A DNA stretch of 64,000 bases from Sphingomonas jeddahensis (GTDB lineage: Bacteria; Pseudomonadota; Alphaproteobacteria; Sphingomonadales; Sphingomonadaceae). Positions 42,807 to 53,137 of the stretch are shown piece by piece. The notes under the pieces were generated by a model, which saw only the letters and a list, made by a program, of their open reading frames with translations, did no database searches and was not told the origin of the DNA. How positions within the stretch are numbered: the stretch's first letter is position 1; each line of letters begins with the position of its first letter. Location: contig NZ_MPSB01000001.1 of assembly GCF_001981525.1 (NCBI RefSeq), positions 310,001 to 374,000 of the forward strand. The letters are read 5' to 3'. Position numbers and translations under genes: made by a program.

Positions 42807-44537
42807 TCACGCAGCGACACGATCCTCAAAGTAGCTTTTCAGATCGCGCTTCAAAATCTTCCCGTTGGCATTCCGTGGCAGCATCTCTTGGCAGAAGCGG
42901 ATCGCCACCGGCACCTTGAACGCCGCCAGCCGCTCTCGCACCCAGGCCTGAAGCTCCGCCTCTGTTGCCGTGCTGCCGGGCACAAGATGCACCACCGCCG
43001 CCGGCTCCTCGCCCAAGATACGATGCGGTATGCCGACCAGCGCGCAATCGGTCACGGCCGGATGCTCGTAGAGGACGTTTTCCACCTCGCTCGAATAGAT
43101 GTTCTCGCCGCCGCGGATCACCATGTCCTTGGCGCGATCGACGATGAAGCAGAACCCTTCCTCATCCACCCGCGCGAGATCGCCGGTGCGCACCCATCCA
43201 TCGACGAACGTCGCGGCGGTCGCCTCTGGCTTGTTCCAATAGCCCTTCACGATCATCGGCCCGCGCGCCCACAGCTCGCCCACTTCGCCCGCGGGCAGCT
43301 CGCGCCCGTCAGCGTCGGTCACCTTAAGGTCCGCCACAGCCACCGCCGGGCCGCAGCTTTCGGGACGGTGGAGGTAATCCTCGCCGGAATGCGTGGTCAC
43401 CGTCGCGGTCGTCTCGGTCATGCCCCAGCCGTTGCCGGGCGAGGTCTTCAGCTCGCCCGCAATCTTGCGGACCAGCTCGGGCGCGGAGGGGGCGCCGCCA
43501 TAGCCGATCGCCTCTAGGCTGGAGAGATCGTAGCGGTGCCGCTCGGGATGCTCCAGCAGCTGCCACGCGATGGTCGGCACTCCGCCGGTTGAGTTTACCT
43601 TCTCGCGCTCGATGATCTCCATCGCGCGGACAGCGTCGAACTTGCGCATGTAGATGATCGTGTGCCCCGCCGCCATCGCGCCCATCAGCCCGGCGGAAAG
43701 CGCGGTGGCGTGGAACAGCGGAATCACCGTCAGCGCCACCTTTTGCGCCGGCTCGGGCAGCGGATCGCCGCGCCGCAGGATCGTGCGCGCCACGGCATAG
43801 CCAGTCGACAGGATATTGGTCATGAAGTTGCGGTGCGTGCCCAGCGCGCCCTTCGGCTTGCCCGTCGTGCCGCTGGTGTAAAGGATCGTCGCCTCGTCCT
43901 CCGGCATCAGCGCAACGCCCGGCAGCTCCCCGGCCGGCAGCGACGGCCAATCATGCGGCGTGCCGATCACATCCTCCAGCCGCTCCGCCCCGTCCAGAGG
44001 ATGCGTCGCCCGGCTGACCAGCACGCGCTTCACTCCCGGCGCCTCGGCCAGCAGTGGGGCGACTCGCTCCCACCGCTCGTCGTCCACGATCAGCACCTTC
44101 GCGCCCGAGTCCGTCAGACCATAAACAAGCTCTTCGCCCGTCCACCAGGCGTTGAGCGGCACTGCAATCGCACCAAGCGTCGTCACCGCAAAGAAGGCGA
44201 CGATCCATTCGGGCAGGTTGCGCATCGCAAGCGCCACGCGATCGCCCTTCCCCACCCCGCCCAAGGCCAGATCCGCCGCCAGCGCCGCAATGGCGCGGAA
44301 CTGCGCGTCATAGCTGACCCGCTCATCCTCGTAGATCGTCGCCAGCCGCTCGCCATGGGTGCGCGACAACGCGACCAAGGCGGCCATGTGCGGCGGCGCA
44401 TTCTTCCATACCCGCGTCGGCACGCCGTGGATCGTCACCGTCTCCATCTCGAATTTCGCGCCCGGCGCAGTCAGCAGCGCCTCCGCTTCCTTCACCGTCA
44501 CGGCAGGCCAGGATGCGGCTAATGGTTGCGTCGCCAC
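42807..44537 (-). CDS. Acyl-CoA synthetase (class I AMP-forming ligase)
   Basis: 576 residues with a GTG start (44535-44537) and GGGAGAA about seven bases upstream. The P-loop TSGTTGKPKG is at 221-230, followed by the aromatic motif GWGMTETTATV, the adenylate motif GWVRTGDLARVDEEGFCFIVDR, and the C-terminal catalytic Lys region in PRNANGKILKRDLK. It activates a carboxylic acid to its CoA thioester, probably a fatty or aromatic acid, feeding the beta-oxidation genes nearby. It is divergent from the serine hydrolase at 44653. Confidence 0.9.
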   Translation of the reverse strand: MATQPLAASWPAVTVKEAEALLTAPGAKFEMETVTIHGVPTRVWKNAPPHMAALVALSRTHGERLATIYEDERVSYDAQFRAIAALAADLALGGVGKGDRVALAMRNLPEWIVAFFAVTTLGAIAVPLNAWWTGEELVYGLTDSGAKVLIVDDERWERVAPLLAEAPGVKRVLVSRATHPLDGAERLEDVIGTPHDWPSLPAGELPGVALMPEDEATILYTSGTTGKPKGALGTHRNFMTNILSTGYAVARTILRRGDPLPEPAQKVALTVIPLFHATALSAGLMGAMAAGHTIIYMRKFDAVRAMEIIEREKVNSTGGVPTIAWQLLEHPERHRYDLSSLEAIGYGGAPSAPELVRKIAGELKTSPGNGWGMTETTATVTTHSGEDYLHRPESCGPAVAVADLKVTDADGRELPAGEVGELWARGPMIVKGYWNKPEATAATFVDGWVRTGDLARVDEEGFCFIVDRAKDMVIRGGENIYSSEVENVLYEHPAVTDCALVGIPHRILGEEPAAVVHLVPGSTATEAELQAWVRERLAAFKVPVAIRFCQEMLPRNANGKILKRDLKSYFEDRVAA

Positions 44538-44652
44538 GACAAATTCTCCCAGCGTTAAATTTCGCGTCCGATTGGCGCCACGTTAGGATTGATTCCGTGC
44601 CCGCTCAAGCGATAGGAGGGAGCGAATTAGAAACGGGGGTATGGAGGGGGCC

Positions 44653-45876
44653 ATGAAACTCGCATCGCCTGATAAACACGGCTTTGACGGCCAGCGACTG
44701 GCCGCAATCGACACGTTCCTGAAGGAACGGTACCTCGATTCAGGAGAATTCCCGCATGCCCAGCTGCTGATCGCGCGAGATGGCGAGATCGTGCACTTCT
44801 CCTCTCAAGGTGCGGCGCGCGAAGACGGCGCGCAGACGATCGATGAGGGGAGCCTGTTCCGCATCGCATCGATGACGAAGCCGATCACCTCCGTCGCGTT
44901 CATGATCCTGGTGGAGGAGTGCAAGGTCGCGCTCGACACGCCGGTCCACCACGTCCTGCCTGAGTTCAAGAAGCTCGGCGTTTATGCCGGTGGCGGCGCG
45001 GGCGTGCCGTTCATGACCCGCTCGACCGACGAGCCGATGCGGATGGTGGACCTGCTCCGCCACACCTCGGGCCTAACCTACGGCTTCCAGAACCGCTCCA
45101 ACATCGACGCCGCGCACCGCGAGCTGAAGCTGGAGAATTGGCACGGCAACCACGATCTCGACAGCTTCGTCGCCGAACTGGGCAAGCTGCCGCTCGAATT
45201 CTCCCCCGGCACCCAGTGGAATTATTCGGTCTCTACCGACGTGCTCGGTGCTGTTGTGCAGCGCGTGTCGGGCATGCCGCTCGCCGACTTCTTCGAACAG
45301 CGCATCTTCAAGCCGCTGGGCATGAACGATACCGGCTTCACCGTGCCGGCTGACAAGCTCAACCGTCTCGTCGATTGCTACACCCTTGTCCCCGGCAAGG
45401 GGAAGGTGATGTTCGATCGCGCGGCCGAGAGCATGTGGTCGCAGCCGTTCAAGCTCGTCTCGGGCGGCGGCGGGCTGATCTCCACCGCGCTCGATTACAA
45501 CAAATTCTGCCAGATGTGCTTGCAAGGCGGCACGCTGGACGGCGCGCGCATCCTCGGCCGCAAGACGATCGAATTGATGACGCAGAACCACCTGCCCGGC
45601 GGCGCGGACCTTTCCGCCATGTCCCGCTCGCTGTTCAGCGAGACGCAGAATGCCGGCACTGGCTTTGGCCTCGGCTTTGCGGTGACGATCGACACCGCGC
45701 GCTCGATGATGCCCGGCAGCGTCGGCGAATATTATTGGGGCGGCATGTTCTCGACCGCCTTCTTCATCGATCCGGTCGAGCGCGTCTCGATGGTGTTCAT
45801 GACTCAGCTGTCGCCCAGCATGATCTACCCCATCCGCCGCGAGCTCAAGACGATGATCTATTCGGCGATGACGTAA
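44653..45876 (+). CDS. Beta-lactamase-related serine hydrolase
   Basis: 407 residues. The ATG at 44653 is preferred over 44641 because GGAGGGGG lies just before it. SxxK is Ser73-Met-Thr-Lys76 in RIASMTKPITS; the Tyr motif is WNYSVSTDVLG, and the late part has GFGLGFAV and EYYWGGMFSTAFFIDP. This class C-type esterase family (EstB, LovD-like) often hydrolyses esters or moves acyl groups. No signal peptide is seen, so it is probably cytoplasmic. It is divergent from the CoA ligase. Confidence 0.88.
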   Translation: MKLASPDKHGFDGQRLAAIDTFLKERYLDSGEFPHAQLLIARDGEIVHFSSQGAAREDGAQTIDEGSLFRIASMTKPITSVAFMILVEECKVALDTPVHHVLPEFKKLGVYAGGGAGVPFMTRSTDEPMRMVDLLRHTSGLTYGFQNRSNIDAAHRELKLENWHGNHDLDSFVAELGKLPLEFSPGTQWNYSVSTDVLGAVVQRVSGMPLADFFEQRIFKPLGMNDTGFTVPADKLNRLVDCYTLVPGKGKVMFDRAAESMWSQPFKLVSGGGGLISTALDYNKFCQMCLQGGTLDGARILGRKTIELMTQNHLPGGADLSAMSRSLFSETQNAGTGFGLGFAVTIDTARSMMPGSVGEYYWGGMFSTAFFIDPVERVSMVFMTQLSPSMIYPIRRELKTMIYSAMT

Positions 45877-45879
45877 CGC

Positions 45880-45975
45880 CCGTCATTCCCGCGAAGGCGG
45901 GAATCCAGACTGGCTGACTTATCGATCGAGCCGCGACTTTCGAGTTTATGGGTCCCCGCCTGCGCGGGGATGACG
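45880..45975. repeat. Intergenic palindromic repeat, family D
   Basis: CGTCATTCCCGCGAAGGCGG and GGTCCCCGCCTGCGCGGGGA are hairpins at the two ends and the ends themselves pair loosely (CGTCAT ... ATGACG). Only one copy of this type is seen in the window. Confidence 0.75.
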
Positions 45976-45993
45976 ATACGGAGAACGAAAAGA

Positions 45994-48027
45994 ATGACTT
46001 CCCCCGTCCGCTTCGAACGCCACGACGATGTCCTCGTCATCATTTCCGATTCGCCTCCGGTAAACGCGCTCGGCGCGGGCGTGCGTGACGGGCTCAACGA
46101 AGGCGTCAGCCAGGGCATCGCCGATCCCGCGATCAAGGCAATGGTGATCCGTTGTGACGGCAAGACCTTCTTCGCCGGGGCCGACATCACTGAATTCGGC
46201 AAACCGCCGAAGGGCGCGTCGCTGCAAGACGTCATCATCATGATGGATTCGAGCGAGAAGCCGATCGTTGCCGCGATCCACGGCACCGCATTGGGCGGCG
46301 GCTGCGAAGTCGCGCTCGCTTGCCATTATCGCGTCGCGGTGCCCTCGGCAGTGATGGGGCTTCCGGAAGTGAAGCTCGGACTGCTCCCGGGCGCGGGCGG
46401 CACGCAGCGCCTGCCGCGCATCGTCGGCGTGAAGGCAGCGATTGAGATGGTTGCGATCGGCGATCCGATCCCGGCCAAGAAGGCGAACGAAGTCGGCCTG
46501 GTCGACCGCGTCGTCGGCGAGGATTCGCTGGAGGCCGACGCGATCGCCTTCGCGCGTGAAATCGCCGATAAGAAGCCGATTCCGCGCGTCCGCGACAAGA
46601 CGGTCGCGCCCGATCCCGACGCGGTTGAGGCGTTCAAGCAGAAGCACGGCAAGCGCATGCGCGGCTTCGACGCGCCAGCCGCCAACATCGCCTGCGTCGT
46701 CGCCGCCAGCGAGCTGCCGTTCGACGAAGGCCTCAAGTTCGAGCGCACTGAGTTCATGAAGCTGATGAGCGGCACCCAGTCTGCCGCCCAGCGCCACCTG
46801 TTCTTCGCCGAACGCCAGGCCGCCAAGATCGACGACGTCGATCCCAAGACGACGCAGCTGCGCCCGATCAACAAGGTCGGCGTGATCGGCGCCGGCACGA
46901 TGGGCGGCGGCATCTCCATGAATTTCCTGTCGGCCGGCGTGCCGGTCACGATCGTCGAGATGCAGCAGGACGCGCTCGATCGCGGCACCGGCGTGATGCG
47001 CAAGAATTATGAGGCGTCGGCCGCAAAGGGCCGCATCAAGCCCGACGCGCCCGAAAAGGCGATGGGCCTCGTCACGCCGACGCTCAACCTCGAGGATCTC
47101 GCCGACTGCGACCTCATCATCGAGGCGGTCTATGAGAATATGGACGTCAAGAAGGAGCTGTTCACCAAGCTCGACGCCATCGCCAAGCCCGGCGCGATCC
47201 TCGCCACCAACACGAGCTACCTCAACGTCGACGAGATCGCCGCGGTGACCAAGCGTCCCGAAGACGTCGTCGGCATGCACTTCTTCTCGCCGGCCAACGT
47301 CATGCGCCTGCTCGAAGTGGTGCGCGGCGAGAAGACCGCCAAGGACGTGCTCGCCACCGTCATGGCGCTGGCCAAGAAGATCAAGAAGGTCGCGGTGGTC
47401 GCCGGCGTCTGCCACGGCTTCATCGGCAACCGCATGCTCTCGCCGCGGCAGATCGAGGCCAACAAGCTGCTGATGGAAGGCGCCACCCCGGCGCAGATCG
47501 ACAAGGTCCATGTCGAGTTCGGCATGCCGATGGGCCCGTTCCAGATGGCCGATCTTGCCGGCGTCGACATCGGCTGGCACCGCGACCCGAACCGGATCGA
47601 GAGCATCCGCGACGCGCTCGCCGCCGAGGGCCGCTGGGGCCAGAAGAAGAGCGCCGGCTATTACGATTATGACGAGAAGCGCAACGCGACGCCCAGCCCG
47701 CGCGCGCTCGAGATTATCGAGGAGTTCCGCGCCAAGTCGAACCTGCCCAAGCGCGAGATCACCGATCAGGAGATCGTCGAGCGCACGCTCTACACGATGG
47801 TCAACGAAGGCGCGCTGATCCTCGAAGAAGGCAAGGCGCAGCGCGCCAGCGACATCGATGTCGTCTGGATCATGGGCTACGGCTGGCCGGTCTATCGCGG
47901 CGGCCCGATGTTCTGGGCACAGAACGAAGTCGGCCTGAAGAAGGTCGTCGAGGGCCTGGAGAAGCACGGCTTCACTGTCGCCGAGAGCCTCAAGACCGCT
48001 GCCGAAAGCGGCACCGCGCTGAAGTGA
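45994..48027 (+). CDS. fadB: 3-hydroxyacyl-CoA dehydrogenase / enoyl-CoA hydratase (FadB-like)
   Basis: 677 residues from the ATG at 45994, with GGAG 10-13 bases upstream. The N-terminal crotonase domain (about 1-190) has [15 protein letters not shown] and [17 protein letters not shown] with [20 protein letters not shown]. The dehydrogenase NAD domain starts near 294 ([16 protein letters not shown]), and the C-terminal domain has [13 protein letters not shown] and GFIGNRM. It carries out hydration and NAD-dependent oxidation in beta-oxidation. The adjacent ligase, thioesterase and dehydrogenases make a coherent set. The thiolase is not in the window. Confidence 0.93.
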   Translation: MTSPVRFERHDDVLVIISDSPPVNALGAGVRDGLNEGVSQGIADPAIKAMVIRCDGKTFFAGADITEFGKPPKGASLQDVIIMMDSSEKPIVAAIHGTALGGGCEVALACHYRVAVPSAVMGLPEVKLGLLPGAGGTQRLPRIVGVKAAIEMVAIGDPIPAKKANEVGLVDRVVGEDSLEADAIAFAREIADKKPIPRVRDKTVAPDPDAVEAFKQKHGKRMRGFDAPAANIACVVAASELPFDEGLKFERTEFMKLMSGTQSAAQRHLFFAERQAAKIDDVDPKTTQLRPINKVGVIGAGTMGGGISMNFLSAGVPVTIVEMQQDALDRGTGVMRKNYEASAAKGRIKPDAPEKAMGLVTPTLNLEDLADCDLIIEAVYENMDVKKELFTKLDAIAKPGAILATNTSYLNVDEIAAVTKRPEDVVGMHFFSPANVMRLLEVVRGEKTAKDVLATVMALAKKIKKVAVVAGVCHGFIGNRMLSPRQIEANKLLMEGATPAQIDKVHVEFGMPMGPFQMADLAGVDIGWHRDPNRIESIRDALAAEGRWGQKKSAGYYDYDEKRNATPSPRALEIIEEFRAKSNLPKREITDQEIVERTLYTMVNEGALILEEGKAQRASDIDVVWIMGYGWPVYRGGPMFWAQNEVGLKKVVEGLEKHGFTVAESLKTAAESGTALK

Positions 48028-48032
48028 TGAAG

Positions 48033-48153
48033 TCTCCCTCTCCCCGCTTGCGGGGAGAGGGCAAGCGAGCGGAGCGAAGCGAGGGAGAGGGGCATGACTG
48101 AAACGATGACGCATCACACTGCCCCTCTCCCCGCACGCAGGGAGAGGGAGAAG
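48033..48153. repeat. Palindromic repeat, family C (copy 3), containing the amidase start
   Basis: TCCCTCTCCCCGCTTGCGGG, then GAGCGGAGCGAAGCGAGGGA, the amidase ATG at 48094, and finally CCCCTCTCCCCGCACGCAGG with GGAGAGGGAGAAG. The repeat carries both the ribosome binding site (GGGAG at 48083-48087) and the first 20 or so codons. Confidence 0.8.
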
Positions 48154-49464
48154 AGCGCTCTCGAAACCGCCGCCGCCATCCGCAGCGGCGCCACCACCGT
48201 GCTCGCCGAAACCGAAGCCGCCATCGCGCGCATCGAGGCACGCGACGGCGCGCTCAACGCGGTAATCGTCCGCGATTTCGACAACGCTCGCCAAGCCGCG
48301 GCGGCGCTGGACGCGCGCATCCGATCCTGCTTCGACGCGCCGCTGCTCGGCGTGCCGATGACGATCAAGGAAAGCTACGATATCGCCGGCCTGCCGACGA
48401 CCTATGGCTTCGCCGAACACGCCGGCTTCATCGCACAGGAAGACGCCGTCGTCGTAAAGCGCCTCAAGGCCGCCGGCGCGATCTTCCTCGGCAAGACCAA
48501 CGTGCCCCCTGCCCTGTCCGATTTGCAATCGAACAATCCGGTGTACGGCCGCACCAACAATGCCGTGAACCCCGACCGCGTCGCGGGTGGCTCGTCCGGC
48601 GGCTCGGCGGTGGCGCTCGGCGCGGACATGGTGCCGCTTGAATTCGGCTCCGACATCGGCGGCTCGATCCGCGTCCCTGCCGCGTTCAACGGCGTCTGGG
48701 GCCACAAGCCGACATGGGGCGTGATCCCCACCGAAGGTCATTATTTCCCCGGCACCGACAGCGCCCGCAGCGTCCTGTCGGTTCTCGGCCCGATGGCGCG
48801 CGACGCCGACGATCTCGAAACCGCGCTTGACGTCGTCGCCGATCACCCGCTCGCCCCCGCCAACCGCCACGGCCATAGCTGGCGCGTCCTCATTCTCACC
48901 AGCCATCCGATGGCGAAGGTACAGGGTTCGATCGTCGCCGCACTCGAGTCACTCGGCGAAGCATTCTCCGCTGACGGCGCCACCGTCGATCGTACCAGCG
49001 ACCTGCTCCCCGATCTCGAACGCCAGCACGCCGGCTATTGGCAAATGCTCAACATCGCCATGTCGCGTAGAGGCCCGCTGTCGGAAGGGCAGCAACCGCC
49101 CGCGCTCGAGACCTGGCTCCACCTCCACGACGAACAGGCCCGCATCCAGCGCCAGTGGCGCCGCCTGTTCGAGACTTACGACGCGGTGATCGCCCCCGCC
49201 GTCGGCATGACCGCCTTTGGGCACGACGACACGCCCCTCGCTACCCGCCGCCTGTCGATCGACGGCGAGGACACGCAATTCTTCCACCAGTTCGCCTTCC
49301 CCGGCCTCGCCACTTTTCCGATGCTGCCCGCCACCAGCGTGCCGATCGGCAAGGATGCGGACGGCCTGCCGATCGGCGTTCAGGTCATCGCCGATCTCTA
49401 CGCCGACCGAACCGCCATCGCTGCGGCCGCAGCGGCCCACGACCTTGCATGGAGTGCCCGATAG
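48094..49464 (+). CDS. Amidase (amidase-signature family)
   Basis: 456 residues. The Ser-cisSer-Lys triad is Lys92 (MTIKESYD), the cis-Ser in GGSSGGS (167-168) and Ser191 in GSDIGGSIR. Residues 1-20 are encoded within a palindromic repeat and are not family-like ([20 protein letters not shown]). The family hydrolyses amides of varied size; the substrate cannot be inferred. The next gene starts immediately after its stop, so amidase and acyl-CoA dehydrogenase are co-expressed. Confidence 0.9.
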   Translation: MTETMTHHTAPLPARREREKSALETAAAIRSGATTVLAETEAAIARIEARDGALNAVIVRDFDNARQAAAALDARIRSCFDAPLLGVPMTIKESYDIAGLPTTYGFAEHAGFIAQEDAVVVKRLKAAGAIFLGKTNVPPALSDLQSNNPVYGRTNNAVNPDRVAGGSSGGSAVALGADMVPLEFGSDIGGSIRVPAAFNGVWGHKPTWGVIPTEGHYFPGTDSARSVLSVLGPMARDADDLETALDVVADHPLAPANRHGHSWRVLILTSHPMAKVQGSIVAALESLGEAFSADGATVDRTSDLLPDLERQHAGYWQMLNIAMSRRGPLSEGQQPPALETWLHLHDEQARIQRQWRRLFETYDAVIAPAVGMTAFGHDDTPLATRRLSIDGEDTQFFHQFAFPGLATFPMLPATSVPIGKDADGLPIGVQVIADLYADRTAIAAAAAAHDLAWSAR

Positions 49465-50649
49465 ATGCCCGACCTTGATCAGTTCCGGTCCGAAACACGC
49501 ACGTGGCTGGAGGCAAATTGCCCACCCGAAATGCGCGAACCGATCCGTTCGGAGAAGGATTCGGTTTGGGGCGGCCGCGACCAGAGCGCGATGACGCCCG
49601 CGCAAAAACAGTGGATGGACGCGATGGGCGCCAAGGGGTGGACCGTTCCCGATTGGCCGAAGGAATATGGCGGCGGCGGTCTCTCGCCGGCCGAAACCAA
49701 GATCCTGCGCGAGGAAATGGCGGCAATCCGTGCGCGCAACCCGCTGTCCTCCTTCGGCATTTCGATGCTCGGGCCGGCGCTGCTGAAATACGGCACCGAA
49801 GAGCAGAAGAAGGAGCATCTGCCCAAGATCGCGCGCGGTGAGATCCGCTGGTGCCAGGGCTATTCCGAACCCAACGCTGGCTCCGACCTCGCCAGCCTTG
49901 CCACCTCGGCAGAGGACAAGGGCGATCACTTCCTGGTCAACGGCCAAAAGGTTTGGACCAGCTACGCCAATTACGCCGACTGGATCTTCTGTCTCGTCCG
50001 CACCGACAAGACAAACAAGCACAATGGCATCAGCTTCGTTCTGTTCGACATGCAAACGCCGGGGGTTTCCACCAAGCCGATCCTGCTGATCAGCGGGTAC
50101 TCGCCCTTCTGCGAGACCTTCTTTGACAATGTGAAGGTGCCTAAGGAGAATCTGGTCGGCGAGCTCAACAAGGGTTGGGACGTGGCCAAATACCTGCTTG
50201 GCCATGAACGCGAGATGATTTCGGGCATGGGCCTTGGCGGTGGCGGCAAGAACCCGCTGATCACCGGCGCGATCGCCACGATCGGCCTCGACCACGACGG
50301 CCGCCTCGCGGATCCGCTGCTACGCGCCAAGATTGCCGAGTTCGAGGTCCGCTCCAAGGCATTTGCGGCGCAATCTGAACGCTTTATCGATGAGCTAAAG
50401 GCTGGTCGCGCACACCCGGCCCAGCCGTCAATGATGAAATATTACGGCACCGAGCTGAACAAGTCGCGCCACGAACTGATGATGGCGAGCGGCGGTTCGG
50501 ACACTCTCGAATGGGACAGCGAGCGCTCGCGTGGCGGCGCGCCCGCACGCGACTGGCTGCGCACCAAGGCGAACTCGATCGAGGGTGGCACCAGCGAAGT
50601 GCAGCTCAACATCATCGCCAAGCGCATCCTGGAGCTGCCGGGAGCGTAA
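49465..50649 (+). CDS. Acyl-CoA dehydrogenase
   Basis: 394 residues starting directly after the amidase stop. Typical sites are WPKEYGGGGLSPAE, CQGYSEPNAGSDLASLATSA, GQKVWTSYANYADW, and the C-terminal SIEGGTSEVQLNIIAKRILELP. The FadE17/18-like style, with the long partner here and a second dehydrogenase next, suggests a two-subunit enzyme. It oxidises an acyl-CoA and reduces ETF. Substrate unknown. Confidence 0.92.
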   Translation: MPDLDQFRSETRTWLEANCPPEMREPIRSEKDSVWGGRDQSAMTPAQKQWMDAMGAKGWTVPDWPKEYGGGGLSPAETKILREEMAAIRARNPLSSFGISMLGPALLKYGTEEQKKEHLPKIARGEIRWCQGYSEPNAGSDLASLATSAEDKGDHFLVNGQKVWTSYANYADWIFCLVRTDKTNKHNGISFVLFDMQTPGVSTKPILLISGYSPFCETFFDNVKVPKENLVGELNKGWDVAKYLLGHEREMISGMGLGGGGKNPLITGAIATIGLDHDGRLADPLLRAKIAEFEVRSKAFAAQSERFIDELKAGRAHPAQPSMMKYYGTELNKSRHELMMASGGSDTLEWDSERSRGGAPARDWLRTKANSIEGGTSEVQLNIIAKRILELPGA

Positions 50650-50658
50650 GCCACAATC

Positions 50659-50780
50659 GCCCTCTCTTCGTCCGGAGAGAGGGTTGGGAGAGGGGCAGTC
50701 TGAAGTTTCATATAACAGGGCCGGATGCGAGAGACTGCCCCTCTCCCCGGCCCTCTCCCCACAAGCGGGGAGAGGGAGAT
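50659..50780. repeat. Intergenic palindromic repeat, family C (copy 4)
   Basis: Two hairpins, CCTCTCTTCGTCCGGAGAGAGG-like at the left and CTCTCCCCACAAGCGGGGAG at the right, with GAGAGGGGCAGTCT and AGACTGCCCCTCTCC pairing over the middle. GGGAG at 50774-50778 is the ribosome binding site of the next gene. Confidence 0.85.
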
Positions 50781-50786
50781 AGATCA

Positions 50787-51914
50787 ATGCCTCTCTACCT
50801 CAACGAAGATCAGACGATGCTCCGTGATACGGCGCGCGATTTCGTCGCTGATGCCGCGCCCGTCAGCCACATGCGCAAGCTGCGCGACGACAAGGACGCG
50901 ACCGGCTTCTCCCGCGATCTGTGGAAGCAATTTGCGGACATGGGCTTCACCGGCATATTGATCGACGAGGAGCAGGGCGGCCTTGGCCTCGGCCATGTTG
51001 AGGCAGGTGTGATACTGGAGGAGATCGGCCGCAACCTTTCGCCGTCGCCGTTCCTCCAGACCGCCGTGGCTGCCGTCGAGGCGCTGAAGGGCACGCCGCA
51101 CGCCGAGCGTTGGTTCCCCGGTATCATCGCCGGGGAGACGGTTGCAGCACTCGCGATCGACGAGAGCGCCAAGTTCCGCGCGTCCGTTGGCATGATCGCC
51201 GAACGCTCCGGCAACGGCTTCAAGCTCAGCGGTGCAAAGCAGTTCGTCCACCACGGCCATGTCGCTGATCTCCTGATCGTCGCCGCGCGCACGGCCGGCT
51301 CCGCCGATGACCAGGAAGGCGTCACCCTGTTCGCCGTGCCCAAGGATGCCGCTGGCATGACCGCCACGGCCGAACGCCTCACGGACGCTAGTCTCGCCGC
51401 ACGCCTCCAGTTCGACGGGGTCGAGGTGGATTCGGACGCCGTGATCGGGGAGGTCGACGCCGGCCGCGCCCCGCTCGATCGCCTGCTCCGCGCCGGCCGC
51501 GCGGGCGCTGCGGCCGAGATGCTCGGCGTGGGCGCAGGCGCAATGGACATGACGGTCGGCTACCTGAAGGAGCGCAAGCAGTTCGGCACGCTGATCGGCA
51601 GCTTTCAGGCGCTCCAGCACCGCGCCGCGCATCTCTACAGCGAGATGGAAGTCGCACGCGCCGCCGTGCTGAAGGCGCAGCAATTGCTCGACGCTGGTGA
51701 CGAGAAGGCGGATGCGGCAGTCTCCGTCGCCAAGGCGATGACTGGGCTTGCCACGATGCTCAGCGTTCAGGAGGGCATCCAGATGCACGGCGGCATCGGC
51801 ATGACCGACGAATATGACATCGGCTTTTACATGAAGCGTCAGCGCGTCCTCGCCGAACTGTTCGGCGATGCCAATTATCACGCCGATCGACTCGCGCAGG
51901 CGGCGGGGTATTGA
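50787..51914 (+). CDS. Acyl-CoA dehydrogenase (partner of the 49465 product)
   Basis: 375 residues from the ATG at 50787, eight bases after the repeat-borne GGGAG. The N-terminal helices (YLNEDQTMLRDTARDFVAD), middle beta part, and C-terminal LKERKQFGTLIGSFQALQHR followed by IQMHGGIGMTDEYDIG are present. The middle acyl-contact loop is less conserved than in the 49465 product, which fits a heterotetramer partner. Same strand and one repeat apart from it. Confidence 0.9.
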   Translation: MPLYLNEDQTMLRDTARDFVADAAPVSHMRKLRDDKDATGFSRDLWKQFADMGFTGILIDEEQGGLGLGHVEAGVILEEIGRNLSPSPFLQTAVAAVEALKGTPHAERWFPGIIAGETVAALAIDESAKFRASVGMIAERSGNGFKLSGAKQFVHHGHVADLLIVAARTAGSADDQEGVTLFAVPKDAAGMTATAERLTDASLAARLQFDGVEVDSDAVIGEVDAGRAPLDRLLRAGRAGAAAEMLGVGAGAMDMTVGYLKERKQFGTLIGSFQALQHRAAHLYSEMEVARAAVLKAQQLLDAGDEKADAAVSVAKAMTGLATMLSVQEGIQMHGGIGMTDEYDIGFYMKRQRVLAELFGDANYHADRLAQAAGY

Positions 51915-51920
51915 TTGAGT

Positions 51921-52050
51921 CGCTCCTCCCCAGCACGGGGAGGAGGACCGTGACCAAGGGCACGGTGGAGGGGCTTTTCCCCACGCGATCCGCTCGTGGA
52001 GGCGCCCCTCCACCATGCTTCGCATGGTCCCCCTCCCCGTTCCGGGGAGG
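51921..52050. repeat. Intergenic palindromic repeat, family C (copy 5)
   Basis: TCCTCCCCAGCACGGGGAGG and CCCTCCCCGTTCCGGGGAGG form end hairpins; GGTGGAGGGGC and GCCCCTCCACC pair over the interior. It ends with the GGGGAGG that serves the TTG start at 52057. Confidence 0.85.
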
Positions 52051-52056
52051 ATTTGT

Positions 52057-52950
52057 TTGACCAACGCACCACCATCGCCAGAAGCCCTCGCCGCCGATCT
52101 CGTCAACCTGCTGGACGTGGAGGAGATCGACACCGATCTCTACCGCGGTCGTCGCGCCAAGGGCGGCGTCGGGCGCGTGTTCGGCGGGCAGGTGATCGCG
52201 CAGGCGCTCCAGGCGGCGCAACGCTCAACCGACGAGCCCAAGATCGCCCATTCGCTCCACGCCTATTTCATGCGTCCGGGGGACGAGAATTTTCCCATCA
52301 TCTACCGCGTGGTACGTGACTTCGAAGGGCGCAGTTTCGCCACCCGCCGAGTCATCGCCATGCAGCGCGGCGCGCCGATCCTTAATCTCGCCTGCTCCCT
52401 TCAAATGCCGGAAGAAGGCTTCCACCATCAGGACGCGATGCCGGACGTGCCCGCGCCGGAAACGCTGCCCACCGAGGCGGAGCTACGCGCCAAAGATGCG
52501 GTTAATTTGCCCGAGCGGCAGCGCCGGATGGTCACGCGGCCGCGCCCGATCGAGATTCGCCCCGTTTACCCGCGCAAATGGTTCAACCCGACCCCCACCG
52601 AGCCGATCCAGCATAGCTGGTTTCGGGTGGTCGCCCCGATCGGCGATGATCCCGCCATGCACCGGGCAATCCTGTCCTATGCGTCGGACATGGCCCTGCT
52701 GGGCACCTGCATGCTCCCGCACGGCGTCAACTGGACCACGCCCGGCTTTCAGAGCGCCAGCCTCGACCACTCGATCTGGCTGCACGAGGATTTCCGCGCC
52801 GATCAGTGGCTGCTCTACGCTACGGACAGCCCGTGGGCCGGCCACGCGCGCGGCATGAACCGGGGGCAGATCTTCACGCAGGATGGCCGGCTGGTGGCAA
52901 GCGTTGCGCAGGAAGGCCTGATTCGTCAGCGCACGCCCCGCGCGGAGTAA
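52057..52950 (+). CDS. tesB: Acyl-CoA thioesterase II (TesB-type double hotdog)
   Basis: 297 residues with a TTG start at 52057, fixed by GGGGAGG six bases upstream in the repeat; an ATG at 52015 would start inside the repeat. Double hotdog pattern: VFGGQVIAQALQAAQRS, HSLHAYFMRPGDENFPIIY, then LLGTCMLPHGV, and SLDHSIWLHEDFRADQWLLYATDSPWAGHARG with the usual Asp, Ser/Thr and Gln region. It hydrolyses acyl-CoA and can release CoA during beta-oxidation. Confidence 0.93.
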   Translation: MTNAPPSPEALAADLVNLLDVEEIDTDLYRGRRAKGGVGRVFGGQVIAQALQAAQRSTDEPKIAHSLHAYFMRPGDENFPIIYRVVRDFEGRSFATRRVIAMQRGAPILNLACSLQMPEEGFHHQDAMPDVPAPETLPTEAELRAKDAVNLPERQRRMVTRPRPIEIRPVYPRKWFNPTPTEPIQHSWFRVVAPIGDDPAMHRAILSYASDMALLGTCMLPHGVNWTTPGFQSASLDHSIWLHEDFRADQWLLYATDSPWAGHARGMNRGQIFTQDGRLVASVAQEGLIRQRTPRAE

Positions 52951-52977
52951 CCGCCGGTTTCTTAGCGCGGAGCGCGA

Positions 52978-53085
52978 CGTCACCTGCCTTGTGCCGGGTC
53001 CAGTGACCCGCGAGCCCAACAAGCAGATGATGTGCGACACGGTGAATGCCGGAACCAGGCCGGCAGAACGGATCGGACGGTGACG
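52978..53085. repeat. Intergenic palindromic repeat, family B-like (copy 6, diverged)
   Basis: CACCTGCCTTGTGCCGGGTC and GAATGCCGGAACCAGGCCGG recall the ends of the 8783 copy but the middle is diverged. It lies between tesB and the DUF885 gene. Confidence 0.55.
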
Positions 53086-53137
53086 CATTGGCTGGCCCGC
53101 GGTAGCAATTACCAACGATTCTATCGAAAGCCGAAAC

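Noticed and set aside
45946..48906. A 986-codon open frame on the minus strand
   Set aside because: It is antisense to the fadB-like gene and the amidase, is rich in Arg/His/Asp/Val of the kind made by GC-rich antisense frames, and has no recognisable domain.
52015..52056. ATG at 52015 as tesB start
   Set aside because: It lies inside a repeat arm; the TTG at 52057 has a well-spaced GGGGAGG.
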